From: Streptosporangium subroseum
GTDB taxonomy: Bacteria > Actinomycetota > Actinomycetes > Streptosporangiales > Streptosporangiaceae
DNA length: 47,047 bases
NCBI RefSeq assembly: GCF_900188345.1
Contig: NZ_FZOD01000073.1
Coordinates: 1-47,047, forward strand
Direction: 5' to 3'
Part shown: positions 7,388 to 15,594 of the stretch, piece by piece
Position numbering within the stretch: the first letter of the stretch is position 1
How the letters are laid out: the number at the start of each line of letters is the position of its first letter
Translations under genes and position numbers: made by a program
The notes under the pieces: model-generated
Seen by the model: the letters and a program-made list of their open reading frames with translations, nothing else
Database searches by the model: none
What the model was told of the DNA's origin: nothing

Positions 7388-8407
7388 ATGAGATACACCA
7401 CGTTCGGCCGCAGCGGACTGCGGGTCTCCGAAGCGTTCCTGGGAACGATGTCCTTCGGAGAGGACTGGGGCTGGGGCTCGTCATCGGAGGAATGCCGCAA
7501 GATGCTCACCGCGTACGCCGAGGCGGGCGGCAACGTGATCGACACGGCGAACAAGTACACCGAAGGATCCAGCGAACGGATCATCGGCGAACTGCTCGGC
7601 GCCGATCGCGACCGGTTCGTGCTGACGACCAAGTACACGGTGTCGATGGACGGCGACGACCCGAACGCCTCCGGCAACCATCGCAAGAACCTGAAGCACT
7701 CGGTGGAGCAGAGCCTGCAGCGGTTGAACACCGACTACATCGACGTGCTGTGGGTCCACATCTGGGACCGGGACACTCCCATCGAGGAGACGATGCGCGC
7801 CCTGGACGACATGGTGCGGGCCGGCAAGGTGCTCTACATCGGCATCTCCGACGCACCCGCCTGGGTGGTGTCCCGGGCCAACACCCTGGCGGAGCTGCGC
7901 GGCTGGACCTCATTCATCGGCCTGCAACTGTCCTACAGCCTCATGCAGCGAGACATCGAACGCGAACTGCTCCCCATGGCCGACGCCCTTGACCTGTCGG
8001 TCGCGGCATGGGCGCCGCTGGCCCGTGGCGTGCTGGCGGGGAGGTTCACCCGTACCGACGCCACCACCGGATCCCGGATCAACCGCGCCGACGTCTCCGA
8101 ACGTGGGCTGGACATCGCCCGGCAGGTCGACGCCGTCGCCGACGACCTCGGCGTCACCTCCTCGCAGGTCGCGCTCGCCTGGATCCGGGCACACCATTCG
8201 TGGGTGCATCCGATCATCGGCGCCCGCACCCTGGACCAGCTCACCGACAACCTCGCCTCGCTCGAACTGGAGCTGCCCGAGGAGGCGGTGCGGCGACTGG
8301 ACGAGGCAAGCCGGATCGACCTCGGCTTTCCCCAGGATTTCATCGAGAAGTCACGCGACTTCGTCTACGGCTCCGCCCTCACGAGGTTCGATCGCCGCAG
8401 GCGGTAG
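7388..8407 (+). CDS. Aldo/keto reductase
   Basis: 339 residues, the usual length for the YajO/Kvbeta-like aldo-keto reductases. Visible family marks: the start motif RYTTFGRSGLRVSEAFLGTM, catalytic Asp and Tyr in VIDTANKYTEGSSE, Lys in VLTTKYT, His in VLWVHIWD, and the NADPH-binding strand QVALAWIRAH near the C-terminus. It should reduce carbonyls with NADPH in the cytoplasm; the substrate cannot be told. ATG at 7388 follows AAAAGGAGATCGGC. Probably under the divergent TetR protein. Confidence 0.92.
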   Translation: MRYTTFGRSGLRVSEAFLGTMSFGEDWGWGSSSEECRKMLTAYAEAGGNVIDTANKYTEGSSERIIGELLGADRDRFVLTTKYTVSMDGDDPNASGNHRKNLKHSVEQSLQRLNTDYIDVLWVHIWDRDTPIEETMRALDDMVRAGKVLYIGISDAPAWVVSRANTLAELRGWTSFIGLQLSYSLMQRDIERELLPMADALDLSVAAWAPLARGVLAGRFTRTDATTGSRINRADVSERGLDIARQVDAVADDLGVTSSQVALAWIRAHHSWVHPIIGARTLDQLTDNLASLELELPEEAVRRLDEASRIDLGFPQDFIEKSRDFVYGSALTRFDRRRR

Positions 8408-8557
8408 AGCTCGATGAGCCGCCCGCCCACCCTGCCGCCCGGCGCCTTCGATGAGCTCCTGCGCGGGCTCGTCATCGGATGAATCGGATGGGGGGCGAAG
8501 AGGGCGGGCCTTCGGAGCTCGGCAGACCGGTCCCGAAGGGCCCGGCCCGCACAATGA

Positions 8558-8593
8558 GCCGGGGCCCGCACCTGTACAGGTGCGGGCCCCGGC
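8558..8593. terminator. Bidirectional terminator, perfect 36-bp palindrome
   Basis: GCCGGGGCCCGCACCTGT is followed by its exact complement, giving an 18-bp perfect inverted repeat centred on the TGTACA. It sits between the convergent aldo-keto reductase (stop 8407) and cold-shock gene (stop 8614). Confidence 0.85.
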
Positions 8594-8613
8594 CTCGTGT
8601 CAGTGCGCTGCGA

Positions 8614-8817
8614 TTAGGCGGGAACGATGTTCTCGGCCTGCGGGCCCTTCTGGCCCTGCGTGACGTCGAAGGTCACCTTCTGGCCTTCCTGCAGCTCGCG
8701 GAAACCCTGGGTGGCGATGTTCGAGTGGTGGGCGAAGACGTCAGCGCCGCCGCCATCCTGCTCGATGAAGCCGAAACCCTTTTCCGCGTTGAACCACTTC
8801 ACGGTTCCAGTAGCCAT
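8614..8817 (-). CDS. cspA: Cold shock protein (CspA family)
   Basis: 67 residues, the standard length. Both RNA-binding motifs are exact: KGFGFIEQ (RNP1) and DVFAHHS (RNP2), preceded by GTVKWFNAE. Single-strand nucleic acid chaperone of the OB fold. ATG at 8817 follows a strong AAAGGAG. A long untranslated leader with a hairpin-plus-T-run lies upstream (8916-8946), suggesting post-initiation control of the kind known for csp genes. Confidence 0.96.
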   Translation of the reverse strand: MATGTVKWFNAEKGFGFIEQDGGGADVFAHHSNIATQGFRELQEGQKVTFDVTQGQKGPQAENIVPA

Positions 8818-8915
8818 GTCGATCTCCTTTGATAGGGGGGCAGAACCGGAATCCGCGTTGTACGGATCCCGCGTCGCCGCGTTGAGCCCATCCGGAGATG
8901 ACCGGCAAACAAAAA

Positions 8916-8946
8916 TGCACCTGAAGGTTACATCCCGTCAGGTGCA
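8916..8946 (-). promoter_or_regulatory. Terminator-like hairpin in the cspA leader
   Basis: On the minus strand TGCACCTGA and TCAGGTGCA form a perfect 9-bp stem with a 13-base loop, directly followed by TTTTTG. It is about 100 bases before the cspA ATG and just after a plausible promoter on the minus strand (TTGAAG, 16 bases, TACCCA near 8960-8990). It may be an attenuator or cold-sensing structure in the leader, or a second terminator for the gene ending at 9123. Confidence 0.5.
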
Positions 8947-9065
8947 CACAAAGTTTCATGGGTACCACAACTGCAACTGTCTTCAAGGTAGCACTTCCTC
9001 ACCGATGCGGTCGCGCTACCGCTCCGCTTCGCCCCGCTGACTGTCGGCATCGGCGGCAATCAGGG

Positions 9066-9102
9066 GGAACGGCTCTCGCGGAGGCGACACGGGAGCCGTT
9101 CC
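9066..9102 (-). terminator. Terminator of the nitronate monooxygenase gene
   Basis: GGAACGGCTC and GAGCCGTTCC form a 10-bp perfect stem with a 17-base loop, about 20 bases after the stop at 9123. Confidence 0.65.
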
Positions 9103-9122
9103 GTTCACGGAATCGGCCCCGG

Positions 9123-10235
9123 CTAGTCCCGGGTCAGACGGCCGAGGCGTTCGGTGGCCTCGATGTACTCCTCGACCATCCCGAACACGACGTCCCTGGT
9201 CGACCTCACCGAGTTCATGGCGCCGATGATCTGCCCGGCGGGGAAGGTCGCCAGCTCGGCGGCGTCGGAGCGGCCGATCCGGCGCAGCGCCGGCGAGATC
9301 AGCATGTACTGCAGGGGCATCGGCAGGGTGCCGGGCGAGTCGGCGGCCTCCCAGGCCTCGGTCCACTCGCTCTTCAGCAGCCGCGCGGGCTTGCCCGTCC
9401 ACGACCGCGAGCGCACGGTGTCGCGCGAGGTGGCCTTCAGGATGCGCTGCTTGACCACCTCGGAGGTGTCGGCCTCCTCGACGGTCAGCCAGATGGATCC
9501 GGTCCACACGCCCTCGGCGCCGAGGGCCATGCCCGCCGCCATCTGGCGCCCGTTGCCGATGCCGCCGGCGGCCAGCACCGGCACGTCCACCGCGTCCACG
9601 ACCTGCGGGAGGAGCACCATCGTGGAGATCTCACCGGTGTGCCCGCCCGCCTCGGTGCCCTGGGCGACGACGATGTCCACACCGACCTCGACCTGCTTGA
9701 TCGCGTGCCGGGGGGTGGAGGCCAGCGCCGCCACCTTCACGCCCTGGGCGTGCGCCAGCTCGACCACGTCGGCGGGGGGCGGGCCGAGGGCGTTGGCGAG
9801 CAGCGCGATCGGGTGCCTGAGCGCCACCTCGACCTGCGGCCGGGCGGTGGCGTCGGTCCAGCCGAGCAGGACCTTGCCCGCGTCCACACCGGCCAGTTCC
9901 GCGACGCCGTGCGCGGCCAGCAGATCGTCGACGAATTTCCGGTGACCGTCGGGGATCATCCCCTGCAGCCGTCCCACCAGATCCTCGGGAGAGTCGACGC
10001 TCAGGTCGCCTCCCACGTAGGAGGCGGGCATGACCACGTCGACGCCGTACGGTCTGCCGTCGACGTGGTCATCGATCCACTTGAGTTCCGTCTCGAGCTC
10101 GTCCGGGCTGAAGCCGAGCGCGCCGAGCACGCCCATCCCGCCGGCGCGGCTGACCGCGGCGACGACGTCCCTGCAGTGACTGAACGCGAAGATCGGAAGG
10201 TCGATTCCAAGCATGTCCGTGACACGTGTCCGCAT
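9123..10235 (-). CDS. Nitronate monooxygenase / 2-nitropropane dioxygenase-family flavoprotein
   Basis: 370 residues from ATG 10235 (an in-frame ATG at 10271 would start inside the operator). FMN-type TIM barrel marks: LGIDLPIFAFSHCRDVVAAV, GGMGVLGALG, IVVAQGTEAGGHTG and VPVLAAGGIGNGRQMAAGMA then LGAEGVWTG. The family includes nitronate oxidases, but many actinobacterial members are flavin oxidoreductases or dehydrogenases of other pathways; IpdC of cholesterol-ring degradation belongs to the same fold. Here a KstR-consensus and a KstR2-consensus site sit just upstream and a FadE34-like gene follows upstream on the same strand, so a role in steroid or lipid degradation is more likely than nitronate detoxification. 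That is inference. Confidence 0.85.
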   Translation of the reverse strand: MRTRVTDMLGIDLPIFAFSHCRDVVAAVSRAGGMGVLGALGFSPDELETELKWIDDHVDGRPYGVDVVMPASYVGGDLSVDSPEDLVGRLQGMIPDGHRKFVDDLLAAHGVAELAGVDAGKVLLGWTDATARPQVEVALRHPIALLANALGPPPADVVELAHAQGVKVAALASTPRHAIKQVEVGVDIVVAQGTEAGGHTGEISTMVLLPQVVDAVDVPVLAAGGIGNGRQMAAGMALGAEGVWTGSIWLTVEEADTSEVVKQRILKATSRDTVRSRSWTGKPARLLKSEWTEAWEAADSPGTLPMPLQYMLISPALRRIGRSDAAELATFPAGQIIGAMNSVRSTRDVVFGMVEEYIEATERLGRLTRD

Positions 10236-10266
10236 GCGCCCACGGTACGACTCACGCCCAGCAAAC

Positions 10267-10280
10267 TGCAACGTGTTCTA
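10267..10280 (-). promoter_or_regulatory. KstR-consensus operator
   Basis: TGCAACGTGTTCTA fits the published KstR consensus TnnAACnnGTTnnA at every fixed position. It overlaps a second palindrome GTTCTAG-T-CTAGAAC (10275-10289). It is 32 bases upstream of the flavoprotein start, a position fit for repression. KstR is the TetR-type repressor of actinobacterial cholesterol catabolism; no kstR gene is in this window. Confidence 0.6.
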
Positions 10281-10310
10281 GTCTAGAACCTTTCGTCTGT
10301 ACGAAAAAAC

Positions 10311-10324
10311 AACAAGAACTTGTT
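10311..10324 (-). promoter_or_regulatory. KstR2-consensus operator
   Basis: AACAAGAACTTGTT is a 6+2+6 palindrome and fits the KstR2 consensus AnCAAGnnCTTGnT at all fixed positions. It lies between the acyl-CoA dehydrogenase terminator and the flavoprotein start. KstR2 responds to the HIP-CoA late steroid-ring intermediates. Confidence 0.6.
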
Positions 10325-10333
10325 TCAAAAAGA

Positions 10334-10383
10334 GCGCGGCCTCGGCCTGCCGGAAACCGGTTCCCGGCAGGCCGGGGCCGCGC
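10334..10383 (-). terminator. Terminator of the acyl-CoA dehydrogenase gene
   Basis: A 20-bp stem (arm GCGCGGCCTCGGCCTGCCGG, one G-T wobble) with a short loop, followed on the minus strand by CTTTTTG. It lies ~50 bases after the stop at 10436 and so separates this gene from the flavoprotein gene downstream. Confidence 0.85.
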
Positions 10384-10435
10384 CCGTCGGCGACGTCGAG
10401 CCGAACCTCCGTCGAAGCGCTCAGCGCCGCCCCTG

Positions 10436-12670
10436 CTACTTGCCCGGCTCGGGGTCGCGGGGCAGGCCCAGGATGCGCTCGCCGATGATGTTGAGCTGGA
10501 CCTCCGTGGTACCCCCGTAGATCGTCATGGCGCGGGTGGAGAGCACGGCGCGGTTCCAGTAACCGGCGTCGCCGAGCTTCATGTCGGCGGCGATGAGGGC
10601 CGCGGTGCCGAGCAGCTCGACCGCGCACTCCGCGACGTGCTGGGCGTGCGAGGTGGACAGGAGCTTGCGGACCGAGGCGTCGGCGCCCGGCTCCACCCCG
10701 GTCAGTTGCTTCAGCGTCACCCGGAGGCCGAGCGCGCTGATCGAATGCCCCTCGCAGACCACCCGGGCCAGCTCCTGACGCTCCGCCGGGGTGAGCTCCC
10801 GGCCGAGCCGTCCGGCCAGGCCGACCAGGTCGGAGACCGACGAGCCGGTACCGCCCGAACCCGAGGAGAGCGAGACCCGCTCGTTGGACAGGGTGTTCCT
10901 GGCGACCTTCCAGCCCTGGCCCACCTCGCCGACGACCAGGTCGTCCGGGACGAACACGTCGTCGAGGAAGACCTCGTTGAACAGGTTCTCGCCGGTCATC
11001 TCGGTGAGCGGCCTGACCGTGACGCCCGGGCCCTTCATGTCCACCAGGAAGTAGGTGATGCCTTCGTGCTTGGAACCCTCCGAGGAGTTGCGGGCGATGC
11101 AGATGCCCCACTCCGCGAAGTGCGCCACCGAGGTCCAGACCTTCTGGCCGTTGAGCTTCCAGCCGCCCTCGACCTTCTCCGCCTTCATCTGCAGCGCGGC
11201 GAGGTCGGAACCGGCGCCTGGCTCGGAGAAGAGCTGGCACCAGATCATCTCACCGCTCAGCGTGGCCGGCAGGAAGCGTTCCTGCTGCTCGGGCGTGCCG
11301 TACGCGACGATGGACGGCACCACCCAGGCACCGATGATCATCTGAGGCAGCTTGACCTGGGCGGCCTTGAGCTCCTGGATGATGAGCACCTGCTCCAGCG
11401 GCTTGGCGTCGCGCCCCCACGGCCTGGCCAGGTGCGGCATGACGTAACCGGCTCCTGCCAGCGCCCGCTTCTGGTCCTTGCCCTCCAGCTTGGCGAACTC
11501 GGCGATCTCCGTCCGGATCCCCTCGCGCAACGCGGCGGCGTCGTCCGGGAGATCGACCTCCATGGCCCGGCTCACGCCGTTCAGCGCCAGTTCGGCCACC
11601 GACTCGGCCCACTCGCCGGAGGAGCCGAGCAGCGCGCGCAGGGTCAGGGCGCGGCGGTAGTAGAGGTGGACGTCGTGCTCGTAGGTGTAGCCGATGCCGC
11701 CGAAGATCTGGACGGCGTCCTTGGCGCACAGCACGGCCGCGTCGGGGGCGACCACGCCCGCGATCGCGGCGGCGTAGGCCAGCTCGTCGGCCGTGATCTC
11801 CTTCGCCTCGGATCCGCCCTTCCCCTCCGCCGCGCGGGTCGCGTCCCACACGGTCGCGCGGGCCTGCTCCAGCGCGACGAGCATCCGGGCGGCCTTGTGC
11901 TTGACCCCCTGGAACTGCCCGATCGGCCTGCCGAACTGCACGCGCACCTTGGCGTACTCGGAGGCGGCGTTCACGCACCACGACGCGACGCCCGCGGCCT
12001 CCGCCCCGAACAGGATCGCGGCCAGGTTGAGGACGCCGGGGCCCTCCAGTCCGTCCAGGACCCGTCCGGCCGGTACGGCCACCGCCTCCAGCTCGACCTT
12101 GGCCACACCGCGGGTGAGGTCCAGCGACTTGACCGGCGTCACGGTCGCCGCCGAGGCGTCCACCACGACCCACTCCTCGCCGCGATCGGTGTTCACCGGG
12201 AGCACCAGGACGTCGGCGAGGGCACCGCCCAGGACCAGCTCCGCGACGCCGCCGATGGTCAGGGCGCCGTCCTCACCCCGGGCGCCCGTGATCGAACCGG
12301 CCAGCGCGACCGCGCCGGTCAGCGTGCCGTCGGCGAGGCCGGGAAGCAGTTCGGCGTGGGCCTTGCCGTCCGAGGCGAGGATCGCGGCGCCGGCGAACAC
12401 GGTGGGGACATAGGGGCCGGGGGCCACCCGTTCGCCGAGAGCCTCGACGGCGACGGCGGTCTCCAGCAGGCCGTACCCGCTGCCGCCGTACTCTTCCGGG
12501 ATGTGCAGGCCGAGCAGTCCCTGGTCGGCCAGCCCCGACCAGAAAACGGGGCGCTCCTCGTTCTCGGCCGCGATGGCGGCACGCACGACCCCGGACGGAA
12601 TGTTTCGTTCCGCCCAGCCGGTCACCGACTCCCGGAGCGCCTCGTGCTCTTCGCTCAACCCGATCGCCAT
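10436..12670 (-). CDS. Double-length acyl-CoA dehydrogenase (FadE34/ChsE3-like)
   Basis: 744 residues, about twice a normal acyl-CoA dehydrogenase. The N-terminal half (1 to ~375) runs from LSEEHEALRE through EYGGSGYGL to RVQFGRPIGQFQGVKHKAA and QIFGGIGYTYEHD; the second half (~380-744) repeats the fold with GTPEQQERFLPATLSGEMIW, FSEPGAGSDLAAL, GQKVWTS, SNERV and IYGGTTEVQLNIIGERILG. Such fused two-domain enzymes act as the pseudo-dimer that normal ACADs form from two subunits; FadE34 of Mycobacterium tuberculosis dehydrogenates steroid side-chain CoA esters. FAD-dependent, cytoplasmic. ATG at 12670; a palindrome at 12697-12711 lies 27 bases upstream. Exact acyl substrate is inferred only. 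Confidence 0.92.
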   Translation of the reverse strand: MAIGLSEEHEALRESVTGWAERNIPSGVVRAAIAAENEERPVFWSGLADQGLLGLHIPEEYGGSGYGLLETAVAVEALGERVAPGPYVPTVFAGAAILASDGKAHAELLPGLADGTLTGAVALAGSITGARGEDGALTIGGVAELVLGGALADVLVLPVNTDRGEEWVVVDASAATVTPVKSLDLTRGVAKVELEAVAVPAGRVLDGLEGPGVLNLAAILFGAEAAGVASWCVNAASEYAKVRVQFGRPIGQFQGVKHKAARMLVALEQARATVWDATRAAEGKGGSEAKEITADELAYAAAIAGVVAPDAAVLCAKDAVQIFGGIGYTYEHDVHLYYRRALTLRALLGSSGEWAESVAELALNGVSRAMEVDLPDDAAALREGIRTEIAEFAKLEGKDQKRALAGAGYVMPHLARPWGRDAKPLEQVLIIQELKAAQVKLPQMIIGAWVVPSIVAYGTPEQQERFLPATLSGEMIWCQLFSEPGAGSDLAALQMKAEKVEGGWKLNGQKVWTSVAHFAEWGICIARNSSEGSKHEGITYFLVDMKGPGVTVRPLTEMTGENLFNEVFLDDVFVPDDLVVGEVGQGWKVARNTLSNERVSLSSGSGGTGSSVSDLVGLAGRLGRELTPAERQELARVVCEGHSISALGLRVTLKQLTGVEPGADASVRKLLSTSHAQHVAECAVELLGTAALIAADMKLGDAGYWNRAVLSTRAMTIYGGTTEVQLNIIGERILGLPRDPEPGK

Positions 12671-12696
12671 AACAGCCTCCAGACACGATTCAGTGG

Positions 12697-12711
12697 CAGA
12701 ATCATATTCTA
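12697..12711 (-). promoter_or_regulatory. CAGAA-N5-TTCTR palindrome upstream of the acyl-CoA dehydrogenase
   Basis: CAGAATCATATTCTA lies 27-41 bases before the start at 12670. The same pattern occurs before the acyl-CoA synthetase at 14084-14098 (CAGAATGTCGTTCTG), suggesting one shared TetR-type regulator. The remaining intergenic DNA to 12916 shows no gene. Confidence 0.5.
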
Positions 12712-12916
12712 GAAGATGCTTCCATCACAACGCGGAAGACATTCACCATCCCAACATTTCCCGCCGTAATGCACGGAAATTCACGATCACGACGCTTTCC
12801 ATCCAAAGGCGCGAATGCCCACCATCACACCATTCCCCACCGCAACGTGCAGGCGTTCGCCCTCACCGGCTTCCCATCGCGGTGCGCGGACGCCCGCCGC
12901 CACGACTTCGGGGAGG

Positions 12917-13978
12917 TCACAGCGCGCGGGCGCCCGCCATCAGGGGCGCGATGTCGGCCCAGAGCTTCCTGTGCATGTCGGGCACGGTCACGAAGAGCAT
13001 GGCGGGCTTGCGACGGCCGATGTCGAGCAGCGCGAGCGCCGCCTGGGACGTGTGCTTCCGGCCCCTTATCGCATAGGTCACCCGGTAGCCGAGCACCCAT
13101 CCCTTGCCGGTGGCCAGCTTCTGCGAGGCGGTCCAGGCGACCTTGCTGCCCGCGGGGTGGTGGTTGCGGATCGTCCACCTCACCGCCGTCAGCGCCGCCT
13201 TGCGGTAGTCGGCGTCGGTTTTCAGGGCCGCGACCGGCGTGGCGCCGGGGAGCAGGCTGGAGGCGATCGTCGTGCGCGGCAACCGCGCCGCGCCCACCCG
13301 CTGGCCGGCGGAGAACGGAGGGGCGGCCTTGATCGACCAGGGACCGCCCAGCTTCGAGTAGGCGATCGCGGCCTTGGCGTCGGTCACCGTGCCCACCACC
13401 GGGCTGAGCGTGCCCGACAACGTCCTCAGGGTGGTCGCCTTGGGCAGGCTGGGCAGCTTGATGGGAAGCACCGTCGGCTTGGCCGCCGCGGCGGGTCCCT
13501 CCACCCGGGGGACCACCACCTGCCTGACGGGCTCGTCGCCGGAGAACAGGACAAAGATCAGAGTGACCGCGCCGACGGCGAGACCGGCCGCGCCCACGCT
13601 GTAGACCGTCCGGATCGGGGTGTCACCGATCCTCATCAGCAGCCTGCCGAGAGCGCCGGGTCTCCGAGGTCTGCCGGTCACGCCCGCCCTTCCGGCGCCG
13701 TAGGCGTCGCCGCCCCGCGGGTATGTCCCCGACGTCTCCGCGCCCGGCGGGAATGACAGAGATACGGCGGCGGCCGGAGGGAACGATCCAATGGGCTTGG
13801 GCCGGGGAACCAGAACAACCTCTTCACCGTCCCCGATGGGGAACCGGCGAGGCACTCGCGGGCTGACGATCGAGCCGTCTTCGGCTGGAATGGCCGGTAT
13901 GGGCGCCGTGGGCGCGTCGTAGGACGGGATGTATCTCTCGTATGAGCGCCCGGAGGCGTTGCCGCCAGCATCCGCCAT
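12917..13978 (-). CDS. Membrane-anchored protein of unknown function
   Basis: 353 residues. Residues 1-~115 are Pro/Gly/Arg-rich and disordered in appearance; one transmembrane helix (VYSVGAAGLAVGAVTLIFVL, ~residues 125-145) follows; a Pro/Ala linker leads to an extracytoplasmic ~200-residue domain ending in GKGWVLGYRVTYAIRGRKHT and a PDMHRKLWADIAPLM tail. The topology (cytoplasmic N-terminus, exported C-terminal domain) is read from the helix and flanking charges. No enzymatic motif is visible. It is divergent from the acyl-CoA synthetase. Not recognised as a named family. Confidence 0.8.
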   Translation of the reverse strand: MADAGGNASGRSYERYIPSYDAPTAPIPAIPAEDGSIVSPRVPRRFPIGDGEEVVLVPRPKPIGSFPPAAAVSLSFPPGAETSGTYPRGGDAYGAGRAGVTGRPRRPGALGRLLMRIGDTPIRTVYSVGAAGLAVGAVTLIFVLFSGDEPVRQVVVPRVEGPAAAAKPTVLPIKLPSLPKATTLRTLSGTLSPVVGTVTDAKAAIAYSKLGGPWSIKAAPPFSAGQRVGAARLPRTTIASSLLPGATPVAALKTDADYRKAALTAVRWTIRNHHPAGSKVAWTASQKLATGKGWVLGYRVTYAIRGRKHTSQAALALLDIGRRKPAMLFVTVPDMHRKLWADIAPLMAGARAL

Positions 13979-14080
13979 GAGCGTCAGGTTATGTCACCGT
14001 GCCCAAACGGTGAACCCCCTCGTATCACGCTTCGGCCACGAGCTGTGCACCAGCCCAGGCAATGGCGCCCCCCCTTCCAC

Positions 14081-14101
14081 ATACAGAATGTCGTTCTGTA
14101 T
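14081..14101. promoter_or_regulatory. Perfect operator palindrome before the acyl-CoA synthetase
   Basis: ATACAGAA-TGTCG-TTCTGTAT is a perfect 8+5+8 inverted repeat ending 10 bases before ATG 14112. Size and symmetry fit a TetR-type fatty-acid or acyl-CoA regulator. Its core matches the motif upstream of the acyl-CoA dehydrogenase gene at 12697. Confidence 0.7.
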
Positions 14102-14111
14102 GGTCACGCCT

Positions 14112-15575
14112 ATGAGGGGCTTCTATGAGATCGCAACGGCCGATCCCGGGCGCATCGCCGTCATCGCGGGTGCCACCGTGACCTACGGCGAGCTCCACGA
14201 CCGGGTCAATCAGGTCTCCCACGGCCTCGTCGCCCGCGGCACCCGCCCCGGCGACGCCGTGGTGACGGTCCTGCCCAACGGGGCCGACGCGATCACGATG
14301 ATGCTCGCGACCTACCAGATCGGCGCGTACCACGTCCCGGTGAACTGGCACTACACCGCCGAGGAGGTCGGCTACATCATCACCGACTGCGCCGCGCGGG
14401 TGGTGGTCGGCTCGCAGCGGTACGCGCAGGCGGTGCCCGAGGGGTTCCTGGAGGTCGACGAGCTCGCCCACGGGCAGCCCGTCACCTCGCCCGCGGAGCG
14501 CAGGGCCGGGTCGATGATGCTCTACACCTCGGGCACCACCGGCAAGCCCAAGGGCGTGCGGCGCCGGTTGATCGAGGTCAGCCCCGAGGACCTCTACCCG
14601 ATCCTGATGCGCAAGAGCTGGCGTCACTTCGCGCTGCCCTTCGACGGCGTGCACCTGCTCCTCTCCCAGCTCTACCACTCCGCCCCGTACGGCCAGGCGA
14701 TGATGGCACTGCAGTTCGGCCACACGCTCGTGGTGACCGAGCGGTTCGACGCGGAGGAGACGCTGGCGCTGGTCGAGCGGCACCGGGTCACCAACGCGTT
14801 CATGGTGCCGACCATGTTCCACCGGCTGCTGGCCCTGCCCCCCGCCATCAGGGAAAAGCATGATTTATCGTCATTGACGCATCTGTATCACGGCGCCGCC
14901 CCCTGCCCGCCGGCCACCAAGCAGGCCATGATCGACTGGCTCGGTCCCGTGCTGTGGGAATATTACGGCTCGACCGAGGCCGCCGTGGCGACCATGGTCT
15001 CCTCGGCCGAGTGGCTGGAACGGCCCGGCACGGTCGGCCGGGCGGTCGACGGCCTCGCGTTCACGATCGTCGACGACGACGGCGCCGAACTCCCGCCCGG
15101 CGAGCCCGGCCTGGTCTACATCGGCGGCATCAACCGGTTCGAGTATCACCAGGATCCGATCAAAACCGCCTCCGCGATGCTCGGCCGCCTCTACACCCCG
15201 GGTGACATCGGCTACCTGGACGAGGCCGGATACCTGTTCCTCTGCGACCGGCGCACCGACCTGATCATTTCCGGCGGCGTGAACATCTATCCCGCCGAGA
15301 TCGAGGCGGCCCTCCTCGAACACCCCTCGGTGGCGGACGTGGCCGTGATCGGCGTCCCCGACCCGGAGTGGGGACACCGGGTCGTCGCCCTGGTCCAGCC
15401 CGCGCCGGGCGCCGACCCCGGACCCGGCCTCACCGCCGACCTGCTGGCCCACTGCGTGCCCCGGCTGGCCCGCCTCAAGCATCCCCGCGTGATCGAATAC
15501 CGCGAGCAGCTACCGCGCACACCCACCGGCAAGCTCAGCCGGAGCAGCCTACGCGAGACGTATCTTCCGTCCTGA
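14112..15575 (+). CDS. Acyl-CoA synthetase (FadD-like, AMP-forming)
   Basis: 487 residues from ATG 14112. An upstream in-frame ATG at 14100 overlaps the operator palindrome and is disfavoured; no good SD precedes 14112, so a leaderless or very short leader is possible. Adenylate-forming motifs: P-loop-like MMLYTSGTTGKPKGV, YYGSTE, the hinge region TPGDIGYLDEAGYLFLCDRR, ISGGVNIYPAEIE, and the catalytic Lys in PRTPTGKLSR. It should activate a carboxylic acid to its CoA ester. Close family members serve steroid side-chain or fatty-acid catabolism, fitting the neighbouring acyl-CoA dehydrogenase; the substrate is not determined. Confidence 0.92.
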   Translation: MRGFYEIATADPGRIAVIAGATVTYGELHDRVNQVSHGLVARGTRPGDAVVTVLPNGADAITMMLATYQIGAYHVPVNWHYTAEEVGYIITDCAARVVVGSQRYAQAVPEGFLEVDELAHGQPVTSPAERRAGSMMLYTSGTTGKPKGVRRRLIEVSPEDLYPILMRKSWRHFALPFDGVHLLLSQLYHSAPYGQAMMALQFGHTLVVTERFDAEETLALVERHRVTNAFMVPTMFHRLLALPPAIREKHDLSSLTHLYHGAAPCPPATKQAMIDWLGPVLWEYYGSTEAAVATMVSSAEWLERPGTVGRAVDGLAFTIVDDDGAELPPGEPGLVYIGGINRFEYHQDPIKTASAMLGRLYTPGDIGYLDEAGYLFLCDRRTDLIISGGVNIYPAEIEAALLEHPSVADVAVIGVPDPEWGHRVVALVQPAPGADPGPGLTADLLAHCVPRLARLKHPRVIEYREQLPRTPTGKLSRSSLRETYLPS

Positions 15576-15594
15576 GCTGGGAAGATATCCCCAT

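Noticed and set aside
7278..7484. N-terminal extension of the TetR protein
   Set aside because: It would cover the 13-bp operator repeats and the start of the reductase gene; the ATG at 7277 fits family length.
12697..12711. KstR site before the acyl-CoA dehydrogenase
   Set aside because: Fixed AAC and GTT positions do not match; the site fits the CAGAA-N5-TTCTR pattern instead.
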